Part shown: positions 53,559 through 63,861 of the stretch, one piece after another
Layout: every line of letters starts with the position of its first letter
How positions within the stretch are numbered: position 1 is the first letter of the stretch
Assembly (NCBI GenBank): GCA_944381625.1
Contig: CALWLW010000004.1
Span: 1-64,000 of the forward strand
DNA: 64,000 bases
Origin: an uncultured Lachnoclostridium sp.
GTDB taxonomy: Bacteria; Bacillota; Clostridia; Lachnospirales; Lachnospiraceae
Direction of reading: 5' to 3'
Notes under the pieces: model-generated
Database searches by the model: none
The model's input: only the letters and a program-made list of their open reading frames with translations
What the model was told of the DNA's origin: nothing
Position numbers and translations under genes: made by a program

Positions 53559-55112
53559 TCACACCCGCGTCGTCCACTGGCTGCCGTCCCACACCTTTGT
53601 TGCCAGCCCTTCATAAAATTCCGGCTCATGGCACACCATCAGGATACTGCCCTTATAAGCCAGCAGCGCCCGTTTCAACTCCTCCTTGGCGTCCGTGTCC
53701 AGATGGTTGGTGGGCTCGTCCAGCACCAGCAGATTGCTCTCCCGGTTGATCAGTTTGCACAGGCGCAGCTTTGCCTGCTCCCCTCCGCTTAGTACCTTCA
53801 CCCTGCTCTCAATATGCTTGGTGGTCAGCCCGCATTTCGCCAGCGCGGATCTGGCCTCATACTGGGAAAAGCTGGGGAATTCTTTCCACAGTTCCTCCAG
53901 CGTCGTGGTCTCGATCTCCTGGCTCATCTCCTGCTCAAAATACCCGATCTCCAGATAGTCGCCCAGTTCCACCGTCCCCTGAAGCGGCGGGATCAGCCCC
54001 AGGATGCTTTTTAACAGCGTGGTTTTCCCGATGCCGTTGGCTCCGGTGAGGACAATCCGCTCGCCCCTCTCCATCTGAAGGTTCAGCGGACAGGATAGAG
54101 GTTCTTCATAACCGATGACCAGATCATGGGTCTCCACCAGAAAACGTCCGGGAGTCCTCGCCTCTTTAAAATGGAACTGCGGTTTCGGCTTCTCCGCCGC
54201 CAGTTCAATCACATCCATCTTGTCCAGCTTTTTCTGCCGGGACATGGCCATATTCCTCGTGGCTACCCGCGCTTTGTTTCTCGCCACAAAGTCCTTCAGT
54301 TCCGCAATCTCTTTCTGCTGACGGTTATAAGCAGCTTCCATCTGCGCCTTCTTTACCGCATAAACCTCCTGGAACTTGTCATAGTCTCCCACATACCGGT
54401 TCAGTTCCTGATTATCCATATGGTAGATCAGGTTCACCACGCTGTTCAGAAAAGGAATATCGTGGGAAATCAGGATGAACGCATTCTCATATTCATTCAG
54501 ATATCGCTTCAGCCATTCAATGTGAACCACATCCAGATAGTTGGTGGGCTCATCCAGCAGCAGGATATCCGGTTTTTCCAGGAGCAGTTTTCCCAGAAGC
54601 ACTTTGGTCCGCTGCCCGCCGGACAGTTCCGTCACATCCCGGTCAAGGCCGATATCCGCAAGGCCCAGGGCCCGTCCCACTTCCTCTACTTTCGCGTCGA
54701 TCATATAAAAATCATGGGCGGACAGAAGCTCCTGGATCACCCCGGTCTCTTCCATATAAAGATTCATCTCATCCTCGGAAGCGTCCGCCATTTTCTCATA
54801 CATCTCGTTCATCTGCGCTTCCAGATCAAACAGGAAGCCGAAGGCCGAGGTCAACACATCCCGGATGGACATGCCCTTTTCCAGAACCGTATGCTGGTCA
54901 AGATAACCCACCCGGACATTTTTTGCCCACTCAATCTTTCCCTCATCCGGCTGCAGTTTGCCGGTGATAATATTCATAAACGTGGATTTTCCCTCGCCAT
55001 TGGCCCCCACCAGACCAATATGCTCTCCTTTCAGCAGCCGGAAAGACACATCGTGAAAAATGGCCCGGTCTCCAAAGCCGTGGGTTAAGTGTTCTACGTT
55101 CAATATACTCAT
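53559..55112 (-). CDS. ABC-F family ATPase (YbiT/YkpA-like)
   Basis: A 517-residue soluble protein with two ABC domains and no membrane helices. Walker A sites: LVGANGEGKSTFMN and LTGANGIGKTTLLK; signatures LSGGQRTKV and LSGGEQAKL; Walker B ILLLDEPTNYLDVVH and LLVLDEPTNHLDTDA. The linker between them (about 240-300, rich in Lys, Arg, Gln) enters the ribosome in this class. It is probably a translation factor; antibiotic protection is possible but not shown. It follows the NUDIX gene by 21 bases. Confidence 0.94.
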   Translation of the reverse strand: MSILNVEHLTHGFGDRAIFHDVSFRLLKGEHIGLVGANGEGKSTFMNIITGKLQPDEGKIEWAKNVRVGYLDQHTVLEKGMSIRDVLTSAFGFLFDLEAQMNEMYEKMADASEDEMNLYMEETGVIQELLSAHDFYMIDAKVEEVGRALGLADIGLDRDVTELSGGQRTKVLLGKLLLEKPDILLLDEPTNYLDVVHIEWLKRYLNEYENAFILISHDIPFLNSVVNLIYHMDNQELNRYVGDYDKFQEVYAVKKAQMEAAYNRQQKEIAELKDFVARNKARVATRNMAMSRQKKLDKMDVIELAAEKPKPQFHFKEARTPGRFLVETHDLVIGYEEPLSCPLNLQMERGERIVLTGANGIGKTTLLKSILGLIPPLQGTVELGDYLEIGYFEQEMSQEIETTTLEELWKEFPSFSQYEARSALAKCGLTTKHIESRVKVLSGGEQAKLRLCKLINRESNLLVLDEPTNHLDTDAKEELKRALLAYKGSILMVCHEPEFYEGLATKVWDGSQWTTRV

Positions 55113-55133
55113 TATTCTTCTGTTCTCCGTCTT

Positions 55134-55523
55134 CTAGGTAAGTAATTTTTCAATCTTGGCAATCAGCCCTGTGTCCGCCGGCAGCCAGTCTACGCTGTAC
55201 AGATTTTCCCTGTCCAACCACCTGGCCGCCTCATGCTCTTTCAGTTCCAGGCTTCCTTCCACAACTGTGCACCAGAAACAATCCATGGACAGATGAAATG
55301 TGGGATAATCATATTCAATGGTTTCAATGAGTTCCCCCACGTTGATTTCCGTATCCAGTTCTTCCCGGATTTCACGAACTAAAGCCTGTCTGGGCGTCTC
55401 CCCCGGTTCAATCTTTCCCCCTGGAAACTCCCAGCCGTCTTTAAATTCTCCATAGCCCCTCTGCGTTGCAAATATACGGTTATTTTTTCGGATTACCGCC
55501 GCAGCTACCCGTATTGTCTTCAT
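55134..55523 (-). CDS. NUDIX hydrolase (MutT-like nucleoside triphosphatase)
   Basis: A 129-residue Nudix protein: [20 protein letters not shown] then [20 protein letters not shown] and the box completed by REIREEL, the MutT/CTP-pyrophosphohydrolase type. GGGAGG lies before the ATG at 55523. It begins 20 bases after the PLD-helicase stop, so the two are co-expressed. The same pairing of DUF3427 helicase and NUDIX protein is, to my recollection, common, so a joint task is likely. Confidence 0.92.
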   Translation of the reverse strand: MKTIRVAAAVIRKNNRIFATQRGYGEFKDGWEFPGGKIEPGETPRQALVREIREELDTEINVGELIETIEYDYPTFHLSMDCFWCTVVEGSLELKEHEAARWLDRENLYSVDWLPADTGLIAKIEKLLT

Positions 55524-55543
55524 ATTTATAATCCTCCCGTTTT

Positions 55544-58483
55544 TCAACCGCTTATGATATAGTCATAAATATCGCTTCGAACTGGTACATCCAGCCGATA
55601 ATCAATCTCGAACGCGTCATCCCGCGTCTGCTCCATATGGATCGGGCGCGGCTCATTTTCTGCAAATATCTCTCCCAGGAAATAAAACTCCTTTGCTTCA
55701 TTATCATCTTTGTTCTTGCGAACAAACAAAAAGATTCGGTTGTCCTTATCTTCTTCCGTTCTTTTATAAATATGGTCTGCGTCGCCGGAAGTGATTTTTC
55801 TGGGATGTTTTGACAATGCGATCAGATGATTTTCCGATACAAAACGGTCTTCATAGGCAATCGCATCCTCTGCCTTATGATAATTAATAAATACCGGGAG
55901 CGTCTTTGTCCCGGCGTCATAAAAATATCCGCCGATATTCTGGGCATTCATGTTCCTCTTCCAATTCAGAAGACGGCACACATCTTCGTATGTATACTTC
56001 TGGTAGAGCTGAAAATTGGTGTCCAGGTAAGTGTCCGCATACAATTCTCCCTGTCGCCAGATTCCGTACTCCAAAAGTTCTTCCACCATTTCCCGGAACA
56101 CTGAATCTTCCAGCATCTGCCTGAAAGAACTGGTCAGCCGATAGCCGCCGCGCTCATCAGGCTCAATCAGAACGCAGGCTGAGTACTTTCTCCGCTCTTC
56201 TTCCTTGGGAAATTCATTCCTCAGATTACGGACCACCGAATCCTCCACCGTGCGCATCAGTCCTATCCATGATTTTTCCTGAAACAATTCCCCATACCGC
56301 ACCATCCTATCTTTGTGCCGCATCAAATACTTCAACAAAGTCAATTCCTGCCCCCTTTTATATGAAAGCAGTTTTCTGGAGATATATTCCAGTACAGTCT
56401 CCTGCTCCGCGGTCAGATACACATGATATTCTTTTTCCTGTTTTTTCAGGAAATTGTGATAAGAACCACATTTCTCGAAAATCTTCATAACATCAATCGA
56501 ACCGTACTGTCTGAATTCGCTGATTGTGGGGATTCGTCCCAGCTTATATTTTAAAGACAGGTAAGATTCCTTCAGCAGCCGCATGTCATTTGTACGGGCT
56601 GCGTCAATGGATGCATAAATCCGTTTTTTGGAGATCTCATCAAAATGGATCGTTGAGCTTCCCGGAATTACACGGGCTCCTTCTCTGACATAGCGGCGCA
56701 TGGAATCCTTATTATAGCTCCGGTCACCGGAGAGTGCAATTGGGATCATGAAATTATTCATGTAGTTCCCAATAAAATCCAGTATCACCACATACTCTTT
56801 TCCTTCGCACTTTCTAAGTCCGCGCCCCAGCTGCTGGACAAAGACAACCGGTGACTGCGTGGGACGAAGCATAATGATCTGATTGATCTCCGGGATATCT
56901 ACCCCTTCATTGAAAATATCTACTGTAAATATATAATCCAACTGATTTCCATCTGTTCTGTCATCCGCCAGACGGGCGATTACTTCCTCTCTCCGCTGTT
57001 GGCTGTCCTCGCCTGTCAATGCTGCCGTCCGGTAGCCGCGCTCATTAAATTTCAAGGACAGTTCCTTTGCCTCTTCTTTTCTGCTGCAAAATACCAGCCC
57101 TTTTACCCTGTCCCCGCTGAATCCATAAAATTCAGCTTTGTCAATCACATAGTCCGTCCTGGCGTCTGAAACCAGATTTGCAAAATTTTTCACTCCGGCG
57201 TTATCATCAAACACTTTCCCGTCAATCTCAAGATCCGTTATGCCAAAGTAATGGAACGGGCACAATAAATCCTCCTCCAGCGCCTGCTGCAGACGAATCT
57301 CATAGGCAATATTGTGGTTGAAAATGGAATAGATATCATAATCATTGGTATCCGGGCTCGCTGTCATCCCCAGCCAGAATTGCGGGGTAAAATAGTTCAT
57401 GATCCTCTGATAGCTTTCCGCGCCGGCATGGTGGCATTCATCCAAAACAATCACACCGAATTCGTCTCTGGCAAACCGGGAATGAATCTCCGGTTTTGCC
57501 ATCATCTGCATCGTGGCGAAAAGGAATTCGCTGTCCATATCTCTGCTGTTTCCTGACAGCAATCCGTAATGTCTGGAACTGCCGAAAATCTTTTGATAAT
57601 TTATTATGGCCTGTTTCGCGATCTGTTCCCTGTGAACAAGGAACAACGCCCTTTTAGGATTCATCTCCCGGAGTGCAAATGCGGAAGCCATTGTCTTTCC
57701 CGTTCCAGTACTGCTCAAAAGTAATGCACGGTCTGTTCCCTTTCTCCGCATCTCCATAACCTGATCCACAAAAGCAATCTGCATCTTGTTGGGCTCCAGG
57801 GTGTACCGTTCAACATCTATGACTTTGTCCTGTACCGCCTGTCTTTTCTGTTTTCGAATCAGCTTATCCCGCTGATAATCCTGGCGGTATCTTTCGATAA
57901 AATCCGCATACGGGGCAGAGTGCCTGTCCTGCCACAGTTCATCAAATTCCTCCAGCACCTGCCGGGCCATTTCCCCCTGGTCTGTGGATACAATCTTCGT
58001 ATTCCACTCCCGGTTCTTTGTGACCGCGCTTAAGGTCATATTTGAACTGCCTATAATGAGCCGATAGATCTCCTCTTTCCGGAAAATATATCCTTTGGTA
58101 TGGAATCCACCCGTCTCCCGGTCCGTCATAAACATTTTCAGTTCAATGTTTTTCATACCGGCCAGCTTTTCCAACGCAGCCGGTTCGCTGAACATCAGAT
58201 AGTCCGTGGTCAGAATCTTCCCCGGAATATTTTTCTGTTCCAGTTCTTTAAGCGTCTGAAGCAGCGGCGTAATTCCGCTCTTTGTGATAAAAGCCACACT
58301 GATGCGGAATTCTTCACATCTGGCCAGTTCTTCCTCAATGGAAACCAGAACCTTCCTTCCCTGCCGGTAATTATTGGAGACCAGTTCCGGCCGATAGGCC
58401 AGATTAGAGTTGAAAGACTGGTCGATGAAAGCGGTCGTAAACCCTTTATTCAATTCTGCAATATGATCCTGTAATCTGTCCAT
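55544..58483 (-). CDS. PLD nuclease-SF2 helicase-DUF3427 protein
   Basis: A 979-residue protein. Residues about 45-200 are a phospholipase-D-like nuclease domain ([20 protein letters not shown] then [10 protein letters not shown]; HxK and Asn of one PLD motif). A superfamily-2 helicase follows (about 230-590): Walker [20 protein letters not shown] box, GMTASPDT, and motif [17 protein letters not shown]. The C-terminal 380 residues match DUF3427, usual in this class. Helicases of this build resemble restriction and repair enzymes that act on damaged or foreign DNA. It lies between a methyltransferase and a NUDIX gene. Confidence 0.9.
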   Translation of the reverse strand: MDRLQDHIAELNKGFTTAFIDQSFNSNLAYRPELVSNNYRQGRKVLVSIEEELARCEEFRISVAFITKSGITPLLQTLKELEQKNIPGKILTTDYLMFSEPAALEKLAGMKNIELKMFMTDRETGGFHTKGYIFRKEEIYRLIIGSSNMTLSAVTKNREWNTKIVSTDQGEMARQVLEEFDELWQDRHSAPYADFIERYRQDYQRDKLIRKQKRQAVQDKVIDVERYTLEPNKMQIAFVDQVMEMRRKGTDRALLLSSTGTGKTMASAFALREMNPKRALFLVHREQIAKQAIINYQKIFGSSRHYGLLSGNSRDMDSEFLFATMQMMAKPEIHSRFARDEFGVIVLDECHHAGAESYQRIMNYFTPQFWLGMTASPDTNDYDIYSIFNHNIAYEIRLQQALEEDLLCPFHYFGITDLEIDGKVFDDNAGVKNFANLVSDARTDYVIDKAEFYGFSGDRVKGLVFCSRKEEAKELSLKFNERGYRTAALTGEDSQQRREEVIARLADDRTDGNQLDYIFTVDIFNEGVDIPEINQIIMLRPTQSPVVFVQQLGRGLRKCEGKEYVVILDFIGNYMNNFMIPIALSGDRSYNKDSMRRYVREGARVIPGSSTIHFDEISKKRIYASIDAARTNDMRLLKESYLSLKYKLGRIPTISEFRQYGSIDVMKIFEKCGSYHNFLKKQEKEYHVYLTAEQETVLEYISRKLLSYKRGQELTLLKYLMRHKDRMVRYGELFQEKSWIGLMRTVEDSVVRNLRNEFPKEEERRKYSACVLIEPDERGGYRLTSSFRQMLEDSVFREMVEELLEYGIWRQGELYADTYLDTNFQLYQKYTYEDVCRLLNWKRNMNAQNIGGYFYDAGTKTLPVFINYHKAEDAIAYEDRFVSENHLIALSKHPRKITSGDADHIYKRTEEDKDNRIFLFVRKNKDDNEAKEFYFLGEIFAENEPRPIHMEQTRDDAFEIDYRLDVPVRSDIYDYIISG

Positions 58484-58507
58484 ATACGCTCCTGCTTACT
58501 TCTGACT

Positions 58508-59155
58508 TTATTTTCTTCCCTCCACGCAGATCCAGTCCTCCCCCTCCTGGGTATGAACCTCTATCTGCGTAAATCCCGCCTGTCTGAATAGTTTTATAAA
58601 TTCTTCTTTTGTAGGATTAAATAACTGATATCGTTTGATATTTTCCCTGACGGCCTCAGACAGCCCTTCTTTCTGGTAAATATCCGCCACCAGGAGAAAT
58701 ATTCCTCCTTTTTTCAGTACCCGCAGAACCTCCTTCAGATTCTCCGCCGGATCCGGCCAGAAATAAAAGCTTTCCACCGTGACGATCTTGTGAAATGTCC
58801 CCTCTTCAAAAGGAAGTTTTTCCACCGAAGCCTCTAAAATTTCCATCCTCCCGCTACGGACAGCCTCTGCATTCGTCTGCCGCGAGGTCCTTACGGATAC
58901 AGGGGAATAATCCACGCCGGTCAACTGTCCCTTCGGGATCCGTTCCCACAGCCGCATCAGCGTGGCGCCGCCCCCGCAGCCGATATCCAGAGCACAGTCT
59001 CCCTCCTGAAACTCCAGAGAATCAAGGGCCCACTGTGTGACGGCGGCGTGACTTTCATTCATGCGAAGCAGCATCTGCTCCCCTTCTTCACCCTGGGGCT
59101 TTCCCGGATTTCCTTTTCTCGTTATATCATCCTGATTCTTTCGCGTTGTCTCCAT
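58508..59155 (-). CDS. Class I SAM-dependent methyltransferase
   Basis: A 215-residue enzyme. The SAM loop is CALDIGCGGGATLMRLWERI; LTGVDYSPVSVRTSRQTNAE holds the acidic ribose contact; EKLPFEEGTFHKIVTVESFY and LRVLKKGGIFLLVADIYQKE complete the fold. It belongs to the UbiE/small-molecule branch rather than a DNA methylase (no DPPY/NPPY motif). AAAGGA precedes the ATG. It ends 24 bases before the PLD-helicase start. Confidence 0.9.
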   Translation of the reverse strand: METTRKNQDDITRKGNPGKPQGEEGEQMLLRMNESHAAVTQWALDSLEFQEGDCALDIGCGGGATLMRLWERIPKGQLTGVDYSPVSVRTSRQTNAEAVRSGRMEILEASVEKLPFEEGTFHKIVTVESFYFWPDPAENLKEVLRVLKKGGIFLLVADIYQKEGLSEAVRENIKRYQLFNPTKEEFIKLFRQAGFTQIEVHTQEGEDWICVEGRK

Positions 59156-59229
59156 CTGACTATCCTTTCCTGTCTGCCATCGTACTCACAGACCTGCTTT
59201 CTGTCCATTTACACGTCTTTCGGCCCCTG

Positions 59230-59445
59230 TCACCGTCTTCCCAGCAGCAGAACTCCCACTCCCGTAATAATCAGCACCGGAAGCGCCACATACGTCAGCC
59301 CGACAATTACCAGCATCACCAGCGCCAGGGGAAACAGCACCACAGAAACCAAAATCTTTGTAATGCTCCATGCCGCTTTCAGCGCGATGGACAGCAGTTT
59401 CCCAAATATCATAAACAAAAGCACAAGAAATAGCAACAGCCACAT
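59230..59445 (-). CDS. Small membrane protein, unknown function
   Basis: A 71-residue protein made almost wholly of two hydrophobic stretches (about 1-20 and 30-68) ending GVGVLLLGRR. AGGAG lies at a good distance before the ATG. It sits 38 bases after sbcC and 74 before the methyltransferase gene, in the same direction. No family was recognised. Confidence 0.7.
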   Translation of the reverse strand: MWLLLFLVLLFMIFGKLLSIALKAAWSITKILVSVVLFPLALVMLVIVGLTYVALPVLIITGVGVLLLGRR

Positions 59446-59483
59446 ATCTTATCTCTCCTCTTTTTTCATTTTGAATCGCCCCG

Positions 59484-62400
59484 TCAGCTGATCTGCCACC
59501 GGACATGGCTCCCGTCCTCGTCCTTGGCAACGATCAGCTGATCCTCGATCTCCTGCTTCAGTTCCGTCACATGGGAAATGATCCCGATCAGCTTGCTTCC
59601 TCCCGCCATATCCTGCAGGACACGTACCGCCTTGTCCCTGGAGTGTTCATCCAGGGAGCCGAAGCCTTCGTCGATGAACATCACGTCCAGATGTACGGAC
59701 GCCGCGCTCTCCTGGATCTGGTCCGCCATCCCCAGGGCCAGGGACAGCGCCGCCATGAAGGACTCGCCGCCTGAGAGCGTCCTCACCTCGCGTTCCTTGC
59801 CGGTCACCATGGAATAGACCATCAGATCCAGTCCCCGGTTCTTTCCGGCTCCCGCCCGGTCCAGGTCGCACATGCGCAGTTCAAACTGACCCGCTGACAT
59901 CTCCTGGAAACGCCGGTTGGCCGCGTAGAGGATGCGTTCCAGATAATAGCGCTGGACAAAGGTCTCAATATCCATACGGGCGCCGGTCACATTTCCCGCC
60001 AGCAGGCTGTACAGATCATCCAGACGCCGGTAAGCTTCCATCACTTTTCCCCGCTTTTCCATCTCCGGCCGCAGGGCCTGGCATACCTTCTCGTTCGTCC
60101 GGAGCAGTTCTCCCCATGCATCCTGCCCCGCCCGGGCCTCGTTCATCTTACGCTCCGCTTCTTCCAAGGTAGCTTTCAGAAGTTCCAGATCTGGACGTTC
60201 CCTGTCCTTCACTGCCGCCAGAGCCGCTTCGCGCCGTCCTTCCGCGGACGCTTTTTTCTGTGCGAACAGCTCCGCCTTTTTCTGAAGCCGGTCCGCATCC
60301 GCTCCGGTATACCGCTCCGTCAGATTCTTCCACTCCGTTTCCGCCAGATCCTTCTCCTCCATGATCTGCTCATACGCCAGTTCCCGAAGAGCATGCTCTT
60401 TCTCCCTGTCAGGCAGATCCGCTTCATATTGGCGAATGCGGGCTTTTGACTGTTCCTTCGTAGTCTTCGCCTGCTCTTCCATTCTTCTTGCCTTCGCCCA
60501 CTCCTGTTCCGCCCGTTCTTTTCTTCGCTGCGCGTCTCTCAGGACGGCCTCCGCCTCCTCTTTTGCCGCAAAATCCCGGGAAGCTTCCAGGCTCTTCCTC
60601 TCCCCTTCCGCCGCGGCCAGCGCCGCGCGGGCTTCTGCCATCTTCTGATCCGCCTGATCTGCCAGCGACCGCCGCCTGGTCTTCTCCGCTTCCACGCCCC
60701 GCAGTTTCTCCCGGACCTCACGGAGCTTTTTCACTGCCGCGTCCCGCCGCACGCCTTCCTCCCGGAGCCTGTCTTTCCAGGACGCCAGCCTCGCGGCGGC
60801 CCCTTCCAGGGTTTCGTCTTCCGAAAAATCCGGCAGGTAACCGGCCAGCCTCTGGTTCAGCCGATCCTGGCCCTCCCTCCGGTTTCTGTCTTTTTCCAGG
60901 AACAGCGTCCGAGCGGACTGCGCCCTTCCCGCCGCATCCTCCTGGACATCCCGAAATCGTTTCGCCTCTTCTTCCAGCAGATCCAGCGTCTCTCTGTTCA
61001 GCTCCCGGTGTTCTTCCTGCAATTCGCAGGGGCTGGGATGCTCCAGAGAGCCGCAGACCGGGCAGGGAAGGCCGGGCCGTAACTGTTCTCTGGCTATGAG
61101 GCCAGCCTGCGTGCCAAGAAAAATTCTCCGGGTATATTCATATTTCTCGTTTGCTTTTTCATATTCCCCGCTGGCCCGCAAAAAAGCTTCCTGCTCTTTT
61201 TCCGCCGTCCGTTTCTGCCTCTCTGCTTCCTTCTGAAGCGATACGCCCCCGGCAAGTTCTTTCTCCAGTTCTTCCGCCGTCCGGTACTCGCTCTGCCACC
61301 GTTCAAACAGCACCTCCGCTTCCCGGAGATCTTCTTCCTGTTCCCGCCAGACCCGTTCGTTTTCTTCTATGGTTTTCACATCACGTCGGGCGCGGGCGGC
61401 TGCCTGCTCCGCCGTCTCACAGGAAGCCTTCCGGCGGTCATATACCGCCTTGGCGTTCCCAATTTTCTCCAGTATTTCCAGTGCGCGTTTTACCCGCTCG
61501 GATACCTTCGTGAACTCCTGATTTTCCTGTGTCCACCGCTCCTCTGCCCTGGCGGAAGCTGCCGCCGCCTCACGGGCGGACATTTCCAGCGCCGGCAGCC
61601 GTTCCTGCTCCAACGCCAGCCTGCGCCTGGTATCCTGCTCCGTGTTTACCGCGTCCATATACCGGTTCCACACCGGCCGGATCTCATACGCCGCGCGGAT
61701 TCTCTGTATCCATATGCCAAGTTCCCGGATCTCTCCTTCCTGTGCCCGGCACTCTTCCAATTCCTGCTGTGCATGCTCCAGTTCGCGGTAGCGGCCAAGA
61801 AGCTGTTCCCCGCCGGTGTACGCGTCTCTTTTTTCCAGAAACAGGCGGTGCGCCTGCTCATACGCCTGTCCGGCACGCATGCTCCGTTCCTCCAGCGCCT
61901 TACAGAAGATCTCCATCTCTCCCAGGAAATCCTCCATGTCGGTCACTGACAGGCGCTCGGATCTCAAAATACGGTCTTTCAGTTCCAGCAGCCTCTCCGC
62001 TCCACTGTAGTCCTCCGGCACGTTCACATGGGAGACCTCCGTCTGGCAGACAGTGCGGATCTTCCCCATATCCTGCTGTTTTTCCTTCCTTCTTCTGCCC
62101 AGCTCCGATACAATCTTCTCGTACAGTTCCGTATGGAACAGCTTTCGGAAGATCACTTTTTTCTCATCGGATTTCGCCCGGAGCAGTTCCATAAATTCTC
62201 CCTGAGCAATCATCGCCACCTGCATGAACTGGTTCTTGGTAAGGCCCACGATTTCCTCCAGTTTTTTATCCGCCTCTTTCTGGGGATATTCCGAACCATC
62301 CGGCAGAAGCAGCGTGACCGATCCGCTTTCCTCCATGACGCCGCCGCCCCTTTTCCGCGGGCGGACATGCCTGGGCACGCGCCGGACCGTATACACTTCC

Positions 62401-62675
62401 CGATCCTCCCCTTCGCCTTCTGAGAACGTCAGTTCCACAAAGGGCGGCACGTCAAAATCCACGAACTGGCTCTGCAGCTCCGCCCCGTTTTTCTTATTCG
62501 CGCCCGAACTGGCTTCCCCATAGAGCGCAAATACGATGGCGTCGAAGATCGTGGTCTTTCCCGCTCCGGTATCCCCGGTGATAAGGAAAAGGTTCTGGTT
62601 GGTCTGTTCAAAATCTATGATTGTCTGTCTTCCATAAGAGCCGAAGGCCCGCATGGTCAGCCGCAAAGGTCTCAT
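59484..62675 (-). CDS. sbcC: SbcC, SMC-like subunit of the SbcCD nuclease
   Basis: A 1063-residue ATPase of usual length. The N-terminal Walker A is FLITGDTGAGKTTIFDAIVF; long Glu/Arg/Ala coiled coils flank the zinc hook LRPGLPCPVCGSLEHPSPCE (about residue 490-510); the C-terminus has VRTLSGGESFMAALSLALGM and LDVMFIDEGFGSLDEHSRDK. With SbcD it opens hairpin DNA and protein-blocked ends. The ATG at 62675 overlaps the sbcD stop as ATGA; the frame extends upstream only as a shadow of sbcD. Confidence 0.96.
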   Translation of the reverse strand: MRPLRLTMRAFGSYGRQTIIDFEQTNQNLFLITGDTGAGKTTIFDAIVFALYGEASSGANKKNGAELQSQFVDFDVPPFVELTFSEGEGEDREVYTVRRVPRHVRPRKRGGGVMEESGSVTLLLPDGSEYPQKEADKKLEEIVGLTKNQFMQVAMIAQGEFMELLRAKSDEKKVIFRKLFHTELYEKIVSELGRRRKEKQQDMGKIRTVCQTEVSHVNVPEDYSGAERLLELKDRILRSERLSVTDMEDFLGEMEIFCKALEERSMRAGQAYEQAHRLFLEKRDAYTGGEQLLGRYRELEHAQQELEECRAQEGEIRELGIWIQRIRAAYEIRPVWNRYMDAVNTEQDTRRRLALEQERLPALEMSAREAAAASARAEERWTQENQEFTKVSERVKRALEILEKIGNAKAVYDRRKASCETAEQAAARARRDVKTIEENERVWREQEEDLREAEVLFERWQSEYRTAEELEKELAGGVSLQKEAERQKRTAEKEQEAFLRASGEYEKANEKYEYTRRIFLGTQAGLIAREQLRPGLPCPVCGSLEHPSPCELQEEHRELNRETLDLLEEEAKRFRDVQEDAAGRAQSARTLFLEKDRNRREGQDRLNQRLAGYLPDFSEDETLEGAAARLASWKDRLREEGVRRDAAVKKLREVREKLRGVEAEKTRRRSLADQADQKMAEARAALAAAEGERKSLEASRDFAAKEEAEAVLRDAQRRKERAEQEWAKARRMEEQAKTTKEQSKARIRQYEADLPDREKEHALRELAYEQIMEEKDLAETEWKNLTERYTGADADRLQKKAELFAQKKASAEGRREAALAAVKDRERPDLELLKATLEEAERKMNEARAGQDAWGELLRTNEKVCQALRPEMEKRGKVMEAYRRLDDLYSLLAGNVTGARMDIETFVQRYYLERILYAANRRFQEMSAGQFELRMCDLDRAGAGKNRGLDLMVYSMVTGKEREVRTLSGGESFMAALSLALGMADQIQESAASVHLDVMFIDEGFGSLDEHSRDKAVRVLQDMAGGSKLIGIISHVTELKQEIEDQLIVAKDEDGSHVRWQIS

Positions 62676-63826
62676 CCTTCCGACACCTCCTGCACCGTAT
62701 TGATCACATCTCTGAGAAGCGCCTTTTCTTCTTCGTCCGTTTCCTGCAGAAACGCGCAGCACAGATCGAACGGATCCAGATATTCCCCTGCCCCGGCCCC
62801 GCCGCTGTAATCTGCTTTTCTCAACCCTTCCCGACGGATCTCCAACAGATAAGGGAACGCATTTCTCAGGCGGTCCTGCATATCCAGCACATCCAGATCC
62901 GTCCGGTCTGTGAGAATGACCGTCACATAATCCCCGCAGGCCTGCTCCAGCACCTCTTCCAGACATCCCCGGATCACCCTCACCTGGCGGAGAGGATGCA
63001 GCGGAAGCACGCTCGTCCTCACCACGCCTTTTTCCTCCAGTTCCACCAGGATCACGCCCTTCTCCTGGCCTGCTTCGCTGACAGAACACGCCAGCGGAGT
63101 GCCGCAGTAGCGGCGGCAGACGCCGCCCACAGTCATGGGCTTATGGATATGTCCCAGGGCCGCGTAATCAAAAGGCTCCAGCACGTCCGCCGAGACCTGA
63201 TCGATATTTCCCACTGTGCGGATCTCAGAATCCATCCGCTCCACTTCCTCCGCGCTCCCTCCGGCGGGCAGGTAGAACTGATGGCTCACCAGTACATTTC
63301 TTTTGCTCCTGTCCGGCGCTTCTCTCTCAATCAGCCGGCGAAGCGTATCGTTGTAGGATAAACTGTTTCCATTATCGTCTGTGCCCACGATCTGTTTTAC
63401 CATGGACGGTTTCACAAACGGAAGCAGATAAAAGTTCACGTCCCCATGGGCGTCCTGCAGAACAATCTTCTCCACATGCTCCCCTTCCCGCTGGGGCGGC
63501 AGCCCGATCATATGCACGTTCTGCCTGGACAGCACGCCGCGGAAGCAGTTCAGCCTGGGTCCGCTGTCGTGATTGCCGCTGATCAGCATGATGGATGCAT
63601 GGGGAAGCGCTGCCGTCAGTCCGTCCATAAACCGGTCGAACACCTCCACCGCCTCCGCCGACGGTACCGCCTTGTCATAAATGTCGCCTGCGATCACCAC
63701 AGCATCCGGTTTCTCCTGTCCGGCCATGCGGATGATCTGCCGGAAAATATATTCCTGATCCTCTTTCAGATCCCGGTTCATAAGTTTCAGACCGATGTGC
63801 AGGTCTGAAAGATGAAAAAATCTCAT
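62672..63826 (-). CDS. sbcD: SbcD, exonuclease subunit of SbcCD
   Basis: A 384-residue Mre11-type metallophosphoesterase: FFHLSDLHIGLKLMNRDL (Asp, His), AVVIAGDIYDKAVPSAEAVE (Asp), LISGNHDSGPRLN (Asn, His) and DYAALGHIHKPMTVG (His pair). GAAAGGA lies before the ATG at 63826. Fifty further codons in frame upstream translate the dispersed repeat and were removed. Confidence 0.96.
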   Translation of the reverse strand: MRFFHLSDLHIGLKLMNRDLKEDQEYIFRQIIRMAGQEKPDAVVIAGDIYDKAVPSAEAVEVFDRFMDGLTAALPHASIMLISGNHDSGPRLNCFRGVLSRQNVHMIGLPPQREGEHVEKIVLQDAHGDVNFYLLPFVKPSMVKQIVGTDDNGNSLSYNDTLRRLIEREAPDRSKRNVLVSHQFYLPAGGSAEEVERMDSEIRTVGNIDQVSADVLEPFDYAALGHIHKPMTVGGVCRRYCGTPLACSVSEAGQEKGVILVELEEKGVVRTSVLPLHPLRQVRVIRGCLEEVLEQACGDYVTVILTDRTDLDVLDMQDRLRNAFPYLLEIRREGLRKADYSGGAGAGEYLDPFDLCCAFLQETDEEEKALLRDVINTVQEVSEG

Positions 63827-63861
63827 AGATTGCTGTATCCTTTCTCGGAAGGTGTTGGGGG

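Noticed and set aside
62676..63089. Longer SbcC reading frame starting at 63089
   Set aside because: It overlaps sbcD entirely; the protein start MRPLRLTMRAFGSYG with a good RBS is at 62675.
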